A DNA stretch of 64,000 nucleotides from Clonostachys chloroleuca (lineage: Eukaryota; Ascomycota; Sordariomycetes; Hypocreales; Bionectriaceae): positions 10,168,001-10,232,000 of the forward strand of contig JBANAY010000003.1 in assembly GCA_037952775.1 (NCBI GenBank). Reading direction: 5' to 3'. Shown piece after piece: positions 38,052 to 49,823 of this stretch (position 1 is the stretch's first letter; each line of letters starts with the position of its first letter). Position numbers and translations under genes: made by a program. The notes beneath the pieces are model-generated. The model saw only the letters and a list, made by a program, of their open reading frames with translations, was not told where the DNA came from and made no database searches.

Positions 38052-40146
38052 GGGATATTTAAGTGCTGACATGTATATGTCAAATATATATCACTTCCGC
38101 ATATTTTACCAGAATATGTATTGATAGATTATTATTGGCCTAGATGGCCTCCTGATACTTAAATAAACATTAGAAACTTTCAGGGGCCATTGAGTGTATA
38201 TATATCAGTCCCGGTGTGTGTGAACAGAAAATTCACCATTCCAAGAATATTAGTGCGTGAACTTCTCTTGATTGCAACTAGAAACTAGGATAATATAGCC
38301 AGTACCCAGACTCTCGCTTTTTGTCTCTTCTTCCTCGTCGTATTTTTCCTGTCCAGGTGAAAAATCCAATGGTTGGGATATTTGAGACTGGCGAGAAGCA
38401 TCGCGTATGTGTGTCCAGCCTAAACCGTGCCTTGATCAAGGGGTAAAATATGCAGTATCAATATTCTCGTATTTCGTATTGTGTTTTTCTGCGAATCAAG
38501 ATTAAAATCGCATCGGACTCCTGTATTAAAAACCTTTTTAGTTCTCTAATGTGATCACTCGAGATCAATATAGAATTCTCAGTCCACTTTAGTCTCGTTC
38601 TCGCTAAGAAACTATATATTTAACATAAGAATGCGAGAGCAGGCTTCATCAAAGGACATTTCAGTAAATAAAGGAGAAAATGCAGAGAGAAGACGAAGAA
38701 GAGGGGTCTCGTGTCCTAATACCTGCCTGGGGCACTGAGTTAACCAAATTCTGACATTCGGACTGTGCCTATATTACTTTGAACACAACTATTTGGCATC
38801 ACCTTAGCTAAATGATTCGATATTGTCATATTACAATATACGTTGTACTAATCATGAATTCTCTATTTATTAGCATCCGTATTCTACTTCGTTAAGGGTA
38901 GAAAGAACATACTTGGCAATATGTATATACAGGGAGGAATCTGCAAGGAGAAAAGGCTAGAATTTGAGCCTATGTTGGACTCTGAGTTCTAGAAGGGAAT
39001 TTGTAATCCAAATTGGCCGAATGACGTTATCGCCTTGTTCTGAGAGCGAACCGGACAATCGGTAATAGAGATACTTGAAGTCCCCGTCGGGATAATGGCA
39101 AGCTGTGATTGCTCCGATGCCAGCAAGCAGTGGATCTGCTTTTCTTACTTTCCGCATGACAAGATCAAATATTACAGACTAAGAATGTAATATAATTTTA
39201 AATATTATGTAGAATCTCTATGCTGAGATAAGATGTTATTCTATTTTTCCTGACCTGAATCGAAAACAGACGGTTCTCAATCTCACGCCTTAGTGACTAC
39301 AGGGTATGTAGTTGTGGCTTAGACACAAAGGTGTATATTTAGGGGTAGCGAACTGCTATCAGATACGAGGTTTACGCATTCAAGCGGGAAAAGAGATGTC
39401 GAGGATGCGTGAAATGATTGTAGACGCGTGGTTGGAATTCTAGTAATACCTGCTCTATGTTGACTGGAATATGTTATTCGAGAGCATTCACTTTCTTGTG
39501 AAATGTGTGGTTAGGGGCCTTCTGATCTTTAGTACAGCTTCAACATGCCGAGGTACAAATGCGCAAGCAAAGGTCAATTCCATATATCAATTCAACTAAC
39601 CCTATTATCGGAAATTGTACCCGTGGTCCTAGGAGAGCACCCCTTTTCCTTCTAGATCCTTTCCTCGGTCTCAATTAAACCGGGGTGAACCCCGAACGAT
39701 GCACAGAGCTGTTCATAACGCCTCTATACATCGTACGGTATGACGCCCAGTATCCCGGATCGCGCCTCACCCGGAGTCGGGATCAGAACGGAGAGGCTGA
39801 GTTAAAATGAATCAGCCAGGCGAACCCATGTATCAGGTCAGAGAATAGAATTAGACTCCCCAAGGCAAAGAATGGACAATGAAGGATCTCTCGACTGTGC
39901 CAGATGAGGTACGGGGCTTGTTGGGGGGTAATACTGGGTCGGGATTGGAATCAGGGGTCCATCCACCATTTTCCAGAACCGCGAGACCCCCCACACGAAT
40001 CAACATTTATCACTTTCAAATCGGCAGCACGTCACGCTTCGACACACTCTCTCTCGATACATAAAGGTCGTCTGTACCCAAGATCCGGACGACACCATGA
40101 GCTGTGTTTGACCATAAGCTTAATCCACCCACACACCGCAGCCACC
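38052..40146. other. 2.1-kb gene-free AT-rich spacer
   Basis: AT-rich with no open stretch above about 70 codons until just before the Gup1 gene. The last about 250 bp are the probable Gup1 promoter and leader. Confidence 0.45.
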
Positions 40147-42163
40147 ATGGGCCTGCTGTCATTCGCTACGGGCGTCTACAACCTCGACGCTCTCGACACT
40201 CGCTTCTCCGTCTCGTCGACGACTCCCTACCAGACCGTCATCGACACACGATCCGATCCCGCCGCCAAGACCGAAGCCGCAGCCAAGTCGCAGAGCCGCG
40301 CACAGCCGTCGAAATGGAAGACACCCGAGTTCTTCTTCTACTACGTCGTCTTCTTCTTCGCCGTGCCGTACATGTTCTGGGTCCCATATTCAGTCTCCGG
40401 ACGTACGTCTGCCACCCTAGCCTCTGAAGACAAGACACACCCTTCGCTGGATGCTAACACAAGTGACATCTAGCTGAGGACCCGAGATGGGAAAAGTACT
40501 CGGAGTACCTCTCCGACGGCTGGATGTTTGGACGCAAGGTCGACAACACCGATGCCCAATACCGCACCTTCCGAGGCAACCTGCCCTACATGTCCGCCCT
40601 CCTCCTCGTGCACCCGCTCCTCCGCAGGGTGTGGGACGCCGTCTACCCCTCGGCGAAGAAGGGCCAGAGCGGCGCCGCCCGCCTGGAGCAGCGCGCCTCC
40701 TACGACTACGCCTTCGCCCTGCTCTACCTCGTTGCGCTCCACGGTTTCTCGGCCTTCAAGGTCCTCCTGATCTTCTGGCTCAACTACCAGGTCGCGACCA
40801 GGCTCCCCCGGAAGTACATCCCGTTCGCCACGTGGGCCTTCAACATCCCCGTGCTGTTCTCCAACGAGCTCTGCCGGGGCTACCATTATTACGACATCGC
40901 CAGGCACGTCGCCCCTGCGCTGGAACCGTGGGGTGCGTGGCTGGACAGTTACGGCGGCCTCATCTCCCGTTGGGAGGTCCTGTTCAACCTGACCATCCTG
41001 AGGCTGATCAGCTTCAATCTGGATTACTACTGGAGCCTCGGCCAGCGTGGCTCGAGCCCGATAGAGGTATGGAAGGACCCAACCCTTCCCACTCTGAACC
41101 GTGATCTTGTGCTAATGGACCAAAGAAGAAGCAATTGAACCCAGCCCAGCTCTCAGAGCGTGACAGGATCACCATACCTGCAGATGCAAGAGACTACTCC
41201 TTCCGCAACTACGTGGGGTATGCTGCATATGCCCCTCTGTACCTGGTCGGCCCAATCATCACATTCAACGACTACATCTCTCAGGCCAAGTACCGCTCCT
41301 CAACTATCGAAGGCTGGCGTACAGCCCGCTACGCCGTCCGCTTCGTGCTCGTCCTACTCGCCATGGAGGCCATCCTGCACTTCAACTACGTCGGCGTCAT
41401 CAGCCTCGTCAACCCCGACTGGAGCAGCTACACCCCCGCCCAGCTCAGTCTCCTCTCCTTCTTCAAGCTCCACATCATCTGGCTGAAACTTCTCCTCCCC
41501 TGGCGCATGTTCCGCCTCTGGTCTCTCATCGACGGCATCGACCCCCCGAGAACATGGTCCGCTGCCCCAGCAACAACTACAGCACCCAGCTCTTCTGGCG
41601 CGCCTGGCACCGCTCCTACAACCGCTGGCTCATCCGCTACATCTACGTGCCTCTGGGAGGCTCGTCGTTCCGGACCTGGAGATCCACTGCTCGCACCATC
41701 TTAACATATCTACTTTCATTTACCTTTGTAGCATTGTGGCATGACATTCAGATGCGGCTCTTAATCTGGGGCTGGCTGATTGTTCTGTTCATGCTCCCCG
41801 AGTTCGCCGCCACCGCTTTATTCCCCCCAAGGAAATGGGAGCACAAGCCGACGCAGTATAGGATGCTTTGCTGCGCTGGCGCGGTTTTCAACGTCCTCAT
41901 GATGATTTCAGCTAATCTCGTTGGGTTTGCTGTGGGACTGGATGGCCTTGAAGTTATTATTAAGAACGTCTTGCATGATTGGTCTGGTAAGTGGTTGCCC
42001 ATGCACTCCGTGGGATGTCTGCCTCGAATATCCGGGATTCTAACGCTTTCTCGCAGGTGTCGTCTTCCTGGTTACGGCATGTTCATGCTTATTCGTAGGT
42101 ATCCAGGTGATGTTCGAGATCCGCCAGGAAGAGCTCAGGAAAGGATTCACGACGAAATGCTAG
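40147..42163 (+). CDS. gup1: Gup1-like membrane-bound O-acyltransferase (MBOAT)
   Basis: Exons 40147-40402, 40474-41066, 41126-41986 and 42057-42163. The coding length fits only if one base is restored in the C6 run at 41542-41547; then all phases agree and the product is about 605 residues. About ten membrane segments are present. The MBOAT signature region has WRAWHRSYNRWLIRYIY and the putative catalytic histidine in FVALWHDI. The C-terminus FEIRQEELRKG matches Gup1 proteins, which remodel GPI-anchor lipid at the ER and affect membrane composition and glycerol phenotypes. The gene is very GC-rich at third positions. Because Gup1 is conserved in ascomycetes and every other base is in frame, the missing C is more likely a sequence error than gene loss. 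Confidence 0.9.
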
Positions 42164-42274
42164 AATAGGTAGTTCATCAAGCTTTGTAGAAATATCTGTA
42201 TTATCATAAAGTTAAAGCTACTAACATTCTTGATCCGTGGAATAATAGGGTCTGCCTTATGTGAATGCCATCCA

Positions 42275-43120
42275 TCATACCTCGGTCTTGGTATCTCGTG
42301 TCCGTTTCCGAGGAGAACGAGGCTCAGTTTGACCACTGGCGTCATCGTAGTTGGGCTCGGTAAGCCGTTTTCGTGAGTAAATCATCATCCACATGATACA
42401 GAATACGAAAGTAGGGACTGTGGCGTGAGGGACGACCATGTGAACTACCACCTCTTTATGAAGCGCAGTGTAGTCAAGGAGGAGCCGGACCATTTGAAAC
42501 AGCATGATGAATAGCAAATGCACAAACGGCATAGGGTTGGTCCTCGGGGCAAGTATCTCGAAAAGGCCGATCATAGGAACGACGCCGCAAAGGCTGACCA
42601 CTTCCCATTGATTGATCGAGCCCGAGGTTCGGAAGCTGGGTTTTATCCATGACCCATTGGTCAAATCCAACAGAGATACGGCGACTATTTCAACAGGGGA
42701 CATGATTGCGATCGTATATGAGAACGAATGCAGCGCATGGCTAAACGGATGGGGTTGATCCAGTAGCGAGGGTGAGCCAAGGTGGTATCGTATGGTGTGG
42801 AAAGCTGCACAGCTCAAGTACATCGCGAGGGACCAAGGCCACAACTTGAAGCAATTAGTGATGGCGTGTTTAGTTGTCTTCGCATCTTTGGCAGCCCGAA
42901 CGCAGCCCCAAATACTGAGTATCCACAGGTAGACGGCCTTTCAAGGCTTGGTTAGCGGCTGTGTGCGTGCATGGAAAACAATATGGCCTGCGCCTACCAG
43001 TAGGAAGCGACAGGCGAAGAGTCGGGGTGGGCTAAGGAACCATGATGTCTCGAATGGATGTGTAGGATCCCATTCTGACCGCAATCTGGCTAGACATCCA
43101 CGTATCCGAGCTAGCTTCAT
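42275..43120 (-). CDS. Predicted polytopic membrane protein, family not recognised
   Basis: Two exons on the minus strand, 43120-42998 and 42937-42275, joined over a 60-nt intron with a GCTAACC branch site, give 261 residues. The start is the ATG at 43120, giving MKLARIRGCLARLRSEWDP. Landmarks are HPFETSWFLSPPRLFACRF before helix 1, then about six hydrophobic segments, then a basic tail (SPRKRTRDTK). The protein converges with Gup1, with 110 bp between the stops. The HPFETSWFLSP start resembles a family of uncharacterised fungal integral membrane proteins of similar size. No function is proposed. Confidence 0.75.
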
Positions 43121-46100
43121 GAGGAGTCACGGGTAAATCAAGAACACAGCTGGCCTGGACTGAAGGCTGAGCGATGATGGGGAGGGCTGGATCGAAGGCA
43201 GCTGGGGAGGTTACAGATGCTCACTCTGCTATGCCCTCGCTCTAAGCAACTCAAGAATTGAGATCGATATATGATACTATTGATGCAGAACAAGGAAAGC
43301 AAGTGGTGTATTGACATGTTTCAGTGGAACATTTCCCCCTGTGTCATTTGACAGTGATGAAAGGCTCTCGGGACGCCTCGTTGTGCTCCTTCCTCACGGT
43401 GATCTGGCAAGTACGGCACTCGTTTTCGGCAGAATCTCGCCAGTCGAGGAAAGTACCGTGGTTATGACATCCATTGTAATAAAACGAGGGCTGGCCTCGA
43501 TGTATAACTGATAATTGCAGCAACTTCGCTCTCCACACAGGTTATATCATTATTTGAAGTTTAGAGGACGTCTGCACATCAAGTGGCTCTCCTAGTATTG
43601 CCCATGCTGGAGCTGATAGGGTCAGCTATAGTCAACAATGCTGCCAAGGAACCACGGCGGGAAGCCTCTTCCTGATATGCACCGCGAGGCCGACAAGACC
43701 AGCACGAGCGATCTCAACTCTGGTTGGAAAAGCCTGTGCTCCTAAACTGCCGTAGTGTGAACCGTGAATGCGACGGAGGACGGAACATGGCGGGATGTGG
43801 AGAATAGCTCTGCTGATCCATTAGCCAGGGGTAAGTACAAGCAGGTACCTCCCTTAGGCACGGTCCAGCACGTTGGCAGGAACCTAAGTGCGCCAATTGT
43901 CCCTACTAATGTGCGGCCCTTTTTCTTTTTCTTGGGTCAGCACAAAAGCTGGATGCACACAAGGATCGCGGCTTGGTAAGTATTAGCGGCCTCAATGGTC
44001 ATTATTGGAAGATGTACCGGTGCTAATGATCCCATCTGCTAGGTACTCCAGTACTCCCCAGGAATTGAAAACACTCAACCACTCAGGGGCTGCGGGAAGT
44101 ATCAAGTAGCAGGCTGGATGGGCCTTTATTGAGTTCGGACTACTAAATAAATACCAAGCCTCCTCTGCAGACATTCCCTGACTTGGCAGTGCTGGTTGAG
44201 CGATCATCAATATAGGGCTGAGCCGCCCTGTTCATGCTGTGTCGATCGCTTCTTCAATCGAGTGCTGAGAAAGGAAAGCGGGAATAAAATACCTCGCCCC
44301 TGATTTGCCCTGGTTGCGAGGCAGGGAAATCTCCCAGCCCGATCGCCAGGAAATTTTGGATAAGCAAATAAGCTTGCTAGGACCGTTGGGTCGGCCTTGA
44401 TCGACAGTTGTGAGGAAGGGTATTTGAATCTTGCCTGAATTCCTGCGTCCAGGAAAATACCAGTCCAGACTCCGACCCAAGACTGAGTCAAGGCCTAGGT
44501 GATCGACAGTTCCGATGAGTCAACGGCCGACAGCTGCCAGTGAGAGAAGCAGCCCAGCTGACTGACTCTGGGTGCGTGGCATTATCCGGACCTGCTTGGG
44601 TAGCTCAAATGCTATGTATACTAATCGATTTATTATACGTGGCAGGAACCGATAAATTACGCGTTGTCAAAATAGATGGATGGGCCTGACAGGTCACCCC
44701 CGTGTAGATTAAGGGATATCAGTGGCCACTGGGGACTTCCTTGTCTAGAGCTCCATCAATTCTCATCTTGTGTCGGCTCTCTGGCCGTCGTCTCCTGGAC
44801 CGATTGGTGGCCCGGCTAAAATTAATGGATGCTAGTGCTACCAATGGGGCTGTGGGAGTACGTGGTGTCTGTATTGCGTGGCGCTCACGTGTTTCCCTGT
44901 GCAAATAGCTCACAAATATTGAACCGCGAAGTATCTTGCTGTACCTGGTAATAAACAGGGTTGCGGCGCCAAAGTCAAACAGACGCACAGAGTGTAGGTA
45001 TGCGACCACCCTACCATACTCTTTGGGGACAGTATTCTGGACCATCAGCGGCAGTTATTGCCACCCATCATTACGGAAGCTCTGGTCTGTGCTTGTTGGA
45101 TCCTGTCCTGACCTTCCCTTGCTTCCCTTTCAACTCATGGGTACGCTTGGATAATGCACAGGGGAGGGGCCTTTTGACCATTGGGTCCCAACCCTCCCCG
45201 TCTATGAAGAATTAGGCATCGCCGTCCCCTGCACAGAATCGCCAAAGACATGTCGACATGCTCTGTCTCACCTTAAGAACTTTTTGGACGGTCGATCTCG
45301 AGGCTGGAGCTTGGGCAGCCAAGGCTCTACAGTAATCTAGACTGCGAGCGAACCCCGCTGTCAATGCATGCCGATCGCGAGCGACCACGACCAGGCCCGA
45401 GATTGTGTGTTCGTCAAGGCCGCCTGGTCAGCGCCATTCGCTGCACAACTGACCATCTGCAATGCTCACCACGGGGTGCAGGGGTGCAGGGGTGTTTCCG
45501 TGCGCACACCATGTGGGCCTAGATTCGAATGCCATCCTGCCAATGCCCGTTAGCACCACGCGTATCCAATGGGTCGATCCATAGACCACCCATCTCGCCC
45601 AGGCGAGGTCTTCAGAGGTGTGGTGCCCGGACGGAGGTCGCAGGTACAGGGCACAGACGCGAAGCTTGGATGTTGCAATTGAGGGAATAAGGGGCGTGCT
45701 GATGCAGGTGAGTATGATGAGGTGGTGTAGGCAGGATGGAACATGCCAAATGTCAGGAGCAAGGGAATTAATTACACCGGATGCACTTTGGAAGGTGATG
45801 TAGTGACAATAACCAACTGCAGCAGCACCTAGCACCAAGCCAACAGGCCATCTACCTGCGCTAGACTGCGCACGAGAGTGGCGCCTTCCTAGCCTAACGG
45901 GGCCTGCACACCCCCCGGAGAATCGCGAGGCGCCTCCTCCCTTTCCGCTGGTTCTGTCCAGCGGCCCAGTGCAATCTCCTGCCGACAGCTTCGGAGAGAG
46001 GGGGATAGGGAACAATCACACTGCCATCCATCTTCTCCCGCATTTCCCCTTTCTTGTGCCTCGTGGTCCTGCAGCTGTCACGAAGCCTATTTCTCGTCTC

Positions 46101-46557
46101 TCAACCCCTTTGGTGGCTGCAGACCTCGACAGTGCATCCCTGATCCGCTTCCACGCCCACCCCCGAATTCCTGTTCCTCGCTGGCTGCTGACTAGATTGG
46201 CTGGGGTGTGTGCCACAACCGAATCTCGACTCTGAGGGGGGCGAGCCGATTCCTAGCAAAATAACAAGTCACAGCTGCTCCGACTCCCTGATCCGTCCGT
46301 CGAACAATGGCGCATGCCATCCTTTGAATTTGGGATCTGGCAGCGCCTTTCGCTCAACCATAAACCAACTGCATCCGCTCGTTACACCACGCCACAGCTC
46401 GCCTGCGCTTTTCTTCCAGTTCTTTTCTTGTCCAACGTCGGCTGCGTGCAGTGCCTCCTTTTTGGCCAATCGGTCCCTTCTAGCTGGGTCTGATGGTTCC
46501 TGCCACTGTCAGACCAGCAGTCAATATATCCCGGCCGCCTCTTGACCTGTCGCAACC
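43121..46557. other. 3.4-kb gene-free region upstream of the coiled-coil gene
   Basis: No gene is supported. A 195-codon minus-strand open stretch (46,015-45,428) is Pro/Ser/His-rich and composition-driven. An 11-bp version of the cluster element, GTGCATTATCC, lies on the minus strand at 45,159-45,149, and a related GGCATTATCCGG at 44,579-44,590. The last about 500 bp are pyrimidine-rich and probably contain the promoter and leader of the gene at 46,558. Confidence 0.45.
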
Positions 46558-49101
46558 ATGACTTCGATCCAGCTGCCTCCGTTGACCTTCGACGAGGGCG
46601 GCTTCCGCGTCTCAGTTATTGCCAATGGTGCCTCTCGCGACAGCACCAACGTCATCTCCAGCTCCCACACCCAGTCCCAGCGCAACACGATCCGTGAAGT
46701 CCCGGAACCTGACGACGATGACTCTGTAGCTATGCAACAATTAAATCAAGCACCGGACGACCCTTCTATCCCCGAACACCCGATCCCGTCGATGCAAGAT
46801 GCCTTCGCCGAATCTTTACTTGAATCTACCCGGGGGGCACTGACGAGCCAAAGCCAAAGCTGCGTGGGGATGATGCAAATAAACCATTTGATGCACGTCA
46901 GCGCCACGAACGTCTCATGGGGGAGAAAAATGAGGGTCTGACCGACGCAAAGCGGTGGCGAAAACGAAAAGGACAAGAACAACACGAAATCCTTAAGTTA
47001 GTGTCCCAGATCGCCTTTGGTGTATATCTATTACTCAACGGAATGGCCAACGACAACAACCAAGTCATAAATATATTGCAAGGACATATTGACGAAGTTG
47101 ACGAATTCCTCGAAGTCACACTGGATGATCTTACCTATTCAATTACGGATCTGCAATCTCGCATCGACCACCTCAGAGTTCCATTGGCCAATCTAGAGGT
47201 CTTTGAAGAGATGCTCGAAAGTCGGAGTTATCGTGTTGAGCTCCTGGAGGGAAATGAGAAGCTTGAGCACATCATCGCTAGGAGTCGCGAAATGCTCGGA
47301 TATTGGAATGGTGATGTAGAAGCTGGGAAAGATTGTACGAACTGGTTTGCAGAGTGGCTTAGCTCTCTCAAGGAGAACATATGGCAAAACGACAACGAGG
47401 ATATTGTCGATATTTTCCATGCGATGAGGGGGAATGGAGACGGCTGGCTCAGGGCTTTCGAGGAAATGGAAATTCGGGTCGATGAAATCAACAACCTCGT
47501 GGCCGACCTGTCTGGGTTGACCGCAGAAATGGAGAAGAAAGCTGGTGAAGTTAGTCGGAAGACCTGGGTAAGTTTTCTGATGTTCACAAGCAGTAGATTC
47601 TCATGAGAGCTTTGCTAATCGTTCTCAGTCTGCAATCCCTCCATTCACGTCTCCCGCGGCGACGAGCCCTGTCACCAGCATTCCAAGTCTTAAAGACAGA
47701 TCTTCGATGTCATTAGTGCCCTCCATTATCTCTATCCCTAAATCAGCTAGGCGAGTAAGTATCAAGGGTGGTTCAGATTCGGGCCCAACATTGCGAGCCA
47801 CCTCGGTGGAAGAGGTGAGGAATGAGGTGCAGATTGAGGTGAAGGTTGAGGTGAAAGAAGAGGTGAGAGACGAGGTGAAGGTTGAGGTGAAACTCGAAAT
47901 TCAGGATGAGGTGAATGCCGAAATGAAGAAGGATGGTGTGCCACAGAAAATTGAGGAAGAGGAAGAGGAAGAAGATGACGACGATATCGACTTCGATGAC
48001 GGCCTCAGCAATTTCCCAGTCCCTGGCGCGCTTCCTCTGCTCCCTCCAATGATGATTTCCAAGTCGACGCCGAAGAAGCCGCCGATCAACCCGCCGACAC
48101 TGCACATGGATACAGAGTCCAAGTTCATCGTACTGGACGCTACAATGATGGACGAAAAGCTGCCTGTCGAACCCGAACCTCAACCTGAGCCCGAGACAGA
48201 AGAGCTGTATTTACTCCAACCTCGAACCTATACGCCCCAACCGCCTGAGCCTCTACCCTCCCCTATGGTTAGAGATATCGTCAGAGATAATCCGCCTTCA
48301 CCATCTGATGGATCTTCCGATTCCGGCTCACCCTTGCAATTTGGCATGCCTTTCCTTCCTGTGCGAAGTTCTCTGCGGAACAGTGAAGCAAGTGTGAATA
48401 CCTCCCAAGACCGCAGACCTCATGATTCCTACGGCTCGGCGAACGGACGACCTTCCATGCCCCATGATTCATACGGCTCAGCCAACGGACGGCCTTCTAT
48501 TCCAACGCCCCGAAATCTTGACGTCTCAGGTCGTGGATCTGCTTCATCTGCCGAGGCTGATGCCTACCGTCAGCACTACCTGACTCGAATTGGCTCACAA
48601 ACTGAACTTCGACCTCAAGTGGTGCAAGCGAGAAGCTCTGAGCTTAGACAGTACCACCCAGTTCTTGCGTCTCCCCACTCCCCACTACAGCAGCGGCCAC
48701 ATACCGCAGCAGGACCTCCTGGAGGCCATCCTCAGAGCTTCAGGAGACCATCCGACTCTATGCCACCACCGATTCGTCCCAATGCAGCCCGTGTCACCAC
48801 TATGAGTTCAGCACCCGGGCATTATGGAGACCGCGGGAACTACCATGACAGTGGGCATTATGGAGGATCGCAGTATGGGGCTCCTAGCATGCGCACGGTC
48901 ACACATTCCACACGGACAACACGGACAACGACTAATCAGACATTGAAGAAGAAAAAGAGTGCATTTGGTTGGCTTAAGAAAGCCTTTACTATGGACGATG
49001 AAGAGCGGGCAGCCTTTGAAGCCCGGAAAACTCTGCAATATTCCGAGAATTATTATAAAGACAAAAACCCCAAGTTCTTGGATGGAAAACGGATGAGGTA
49101 G
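46558..49101 (+). CDS. Coiled-coil and low-complexity protein of unknown function
   Basis: Exons 46558-47567 and 47629-49101 (61-nt intron with a GCTAATC branch). One base must be restored in the G6 run at 46832-46837 for the frame to continue; the total then fits exactly, about 827 residues. Order: an acidic N-terminus; a basic helix; a long helical, coiled-coil-rich region from about residue 130 to 340; an intron; then a striking run of alternating EV/EVK residues (about 47,812-47,932); an acidic E/D tract; Pro-rich segments; a 14-residue direct duplication (PHDSYGSANGRPSM/I, about 48,418-48,501); and a conserved-looking basic end KKKKSAFGWLKKAFTMDDEE. That end resembles a conserved C-terminal motif of filamentous-fungal cytosolic proteins, but I cannot name the family. 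Confidence 0.7.
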
Positions 49102-49823
49102 CGACTCTTCCTGGGCCCCCAAGAAATCATTTTGCAGCTCAACGTTACAACCCGTCGATACGAGAACGGCAGAATAAACCTATTCATCACGCCTCTGCTA
49201 CCCCAGTACGCTTGGAGGTGGGCTATAGAATAAAGCTCCTTTGACCACCTGGATGTTGATATAGCGACGGGAACTAGTCATCTCTTGACCTCATCTAGCC
49301 CTTCGCATCTACTTTTCCTTTGGATTTCTCATTTGCAATTACTAGCGGACATTGTTACTACAAGCGTATGAGCGTTGGGAGGGACCCCCAAAACAAACTA
49401 CATCACTTGGCATTTATCTGACTTTTTCCTTTTCTTTCTCTCATCCCTCGCATTTTTCTAAGATTCTTTTAGAGTTTGGCGTAACTCTAGCGACCATATT
49501 TCAAAACCTTATTTTTTTAATCGAGGCGTTTCGATATTGCTGGGGGGGGGGGGGGGGCTTGGTATGATTGCTAACAGGGTGTGTGGTGTACGAAACGTAC
49601 ATAGGGAGGGACACGGAACCAAATTTACGACGACTTGGCTGTTTTGGCCGATATGAAGGCAATGATCGCGAAGTATTTTTATCTTCTCTGGGAAAAAATC
49701 CCATATACCTTTTTCCCTTTTTTTTTTTTTTTTGAACATTTTCTTCTTTCTAGATATATATCGATATATACACTTGATAAATATGAGAAAAGAAATATCT
49801 ATCCGGCCTAGTTCCACTTGTTT
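49102..49823. other. Convergent 3' region with homopolymer runs
   Basis: The 3' regions of two convergent genes meet here. It contains a G16 run (49,542-49,557), a T15 run near 49,719 and a TATA-rich stretch. No gene. Confidence 0.5.
49542..49557. repeat. G16 homopolymer
   Basis: Sixteen consecutive G between the two convergent genes. Its true length is uncertain in any sequencing method. Confidence 0.85.

Noticed and set aside
45428..46015. 195-codon minus-strand frame before the coiled-coil gene
   Set aside because: Composition-driven translation without motifs, within a probable promoter.
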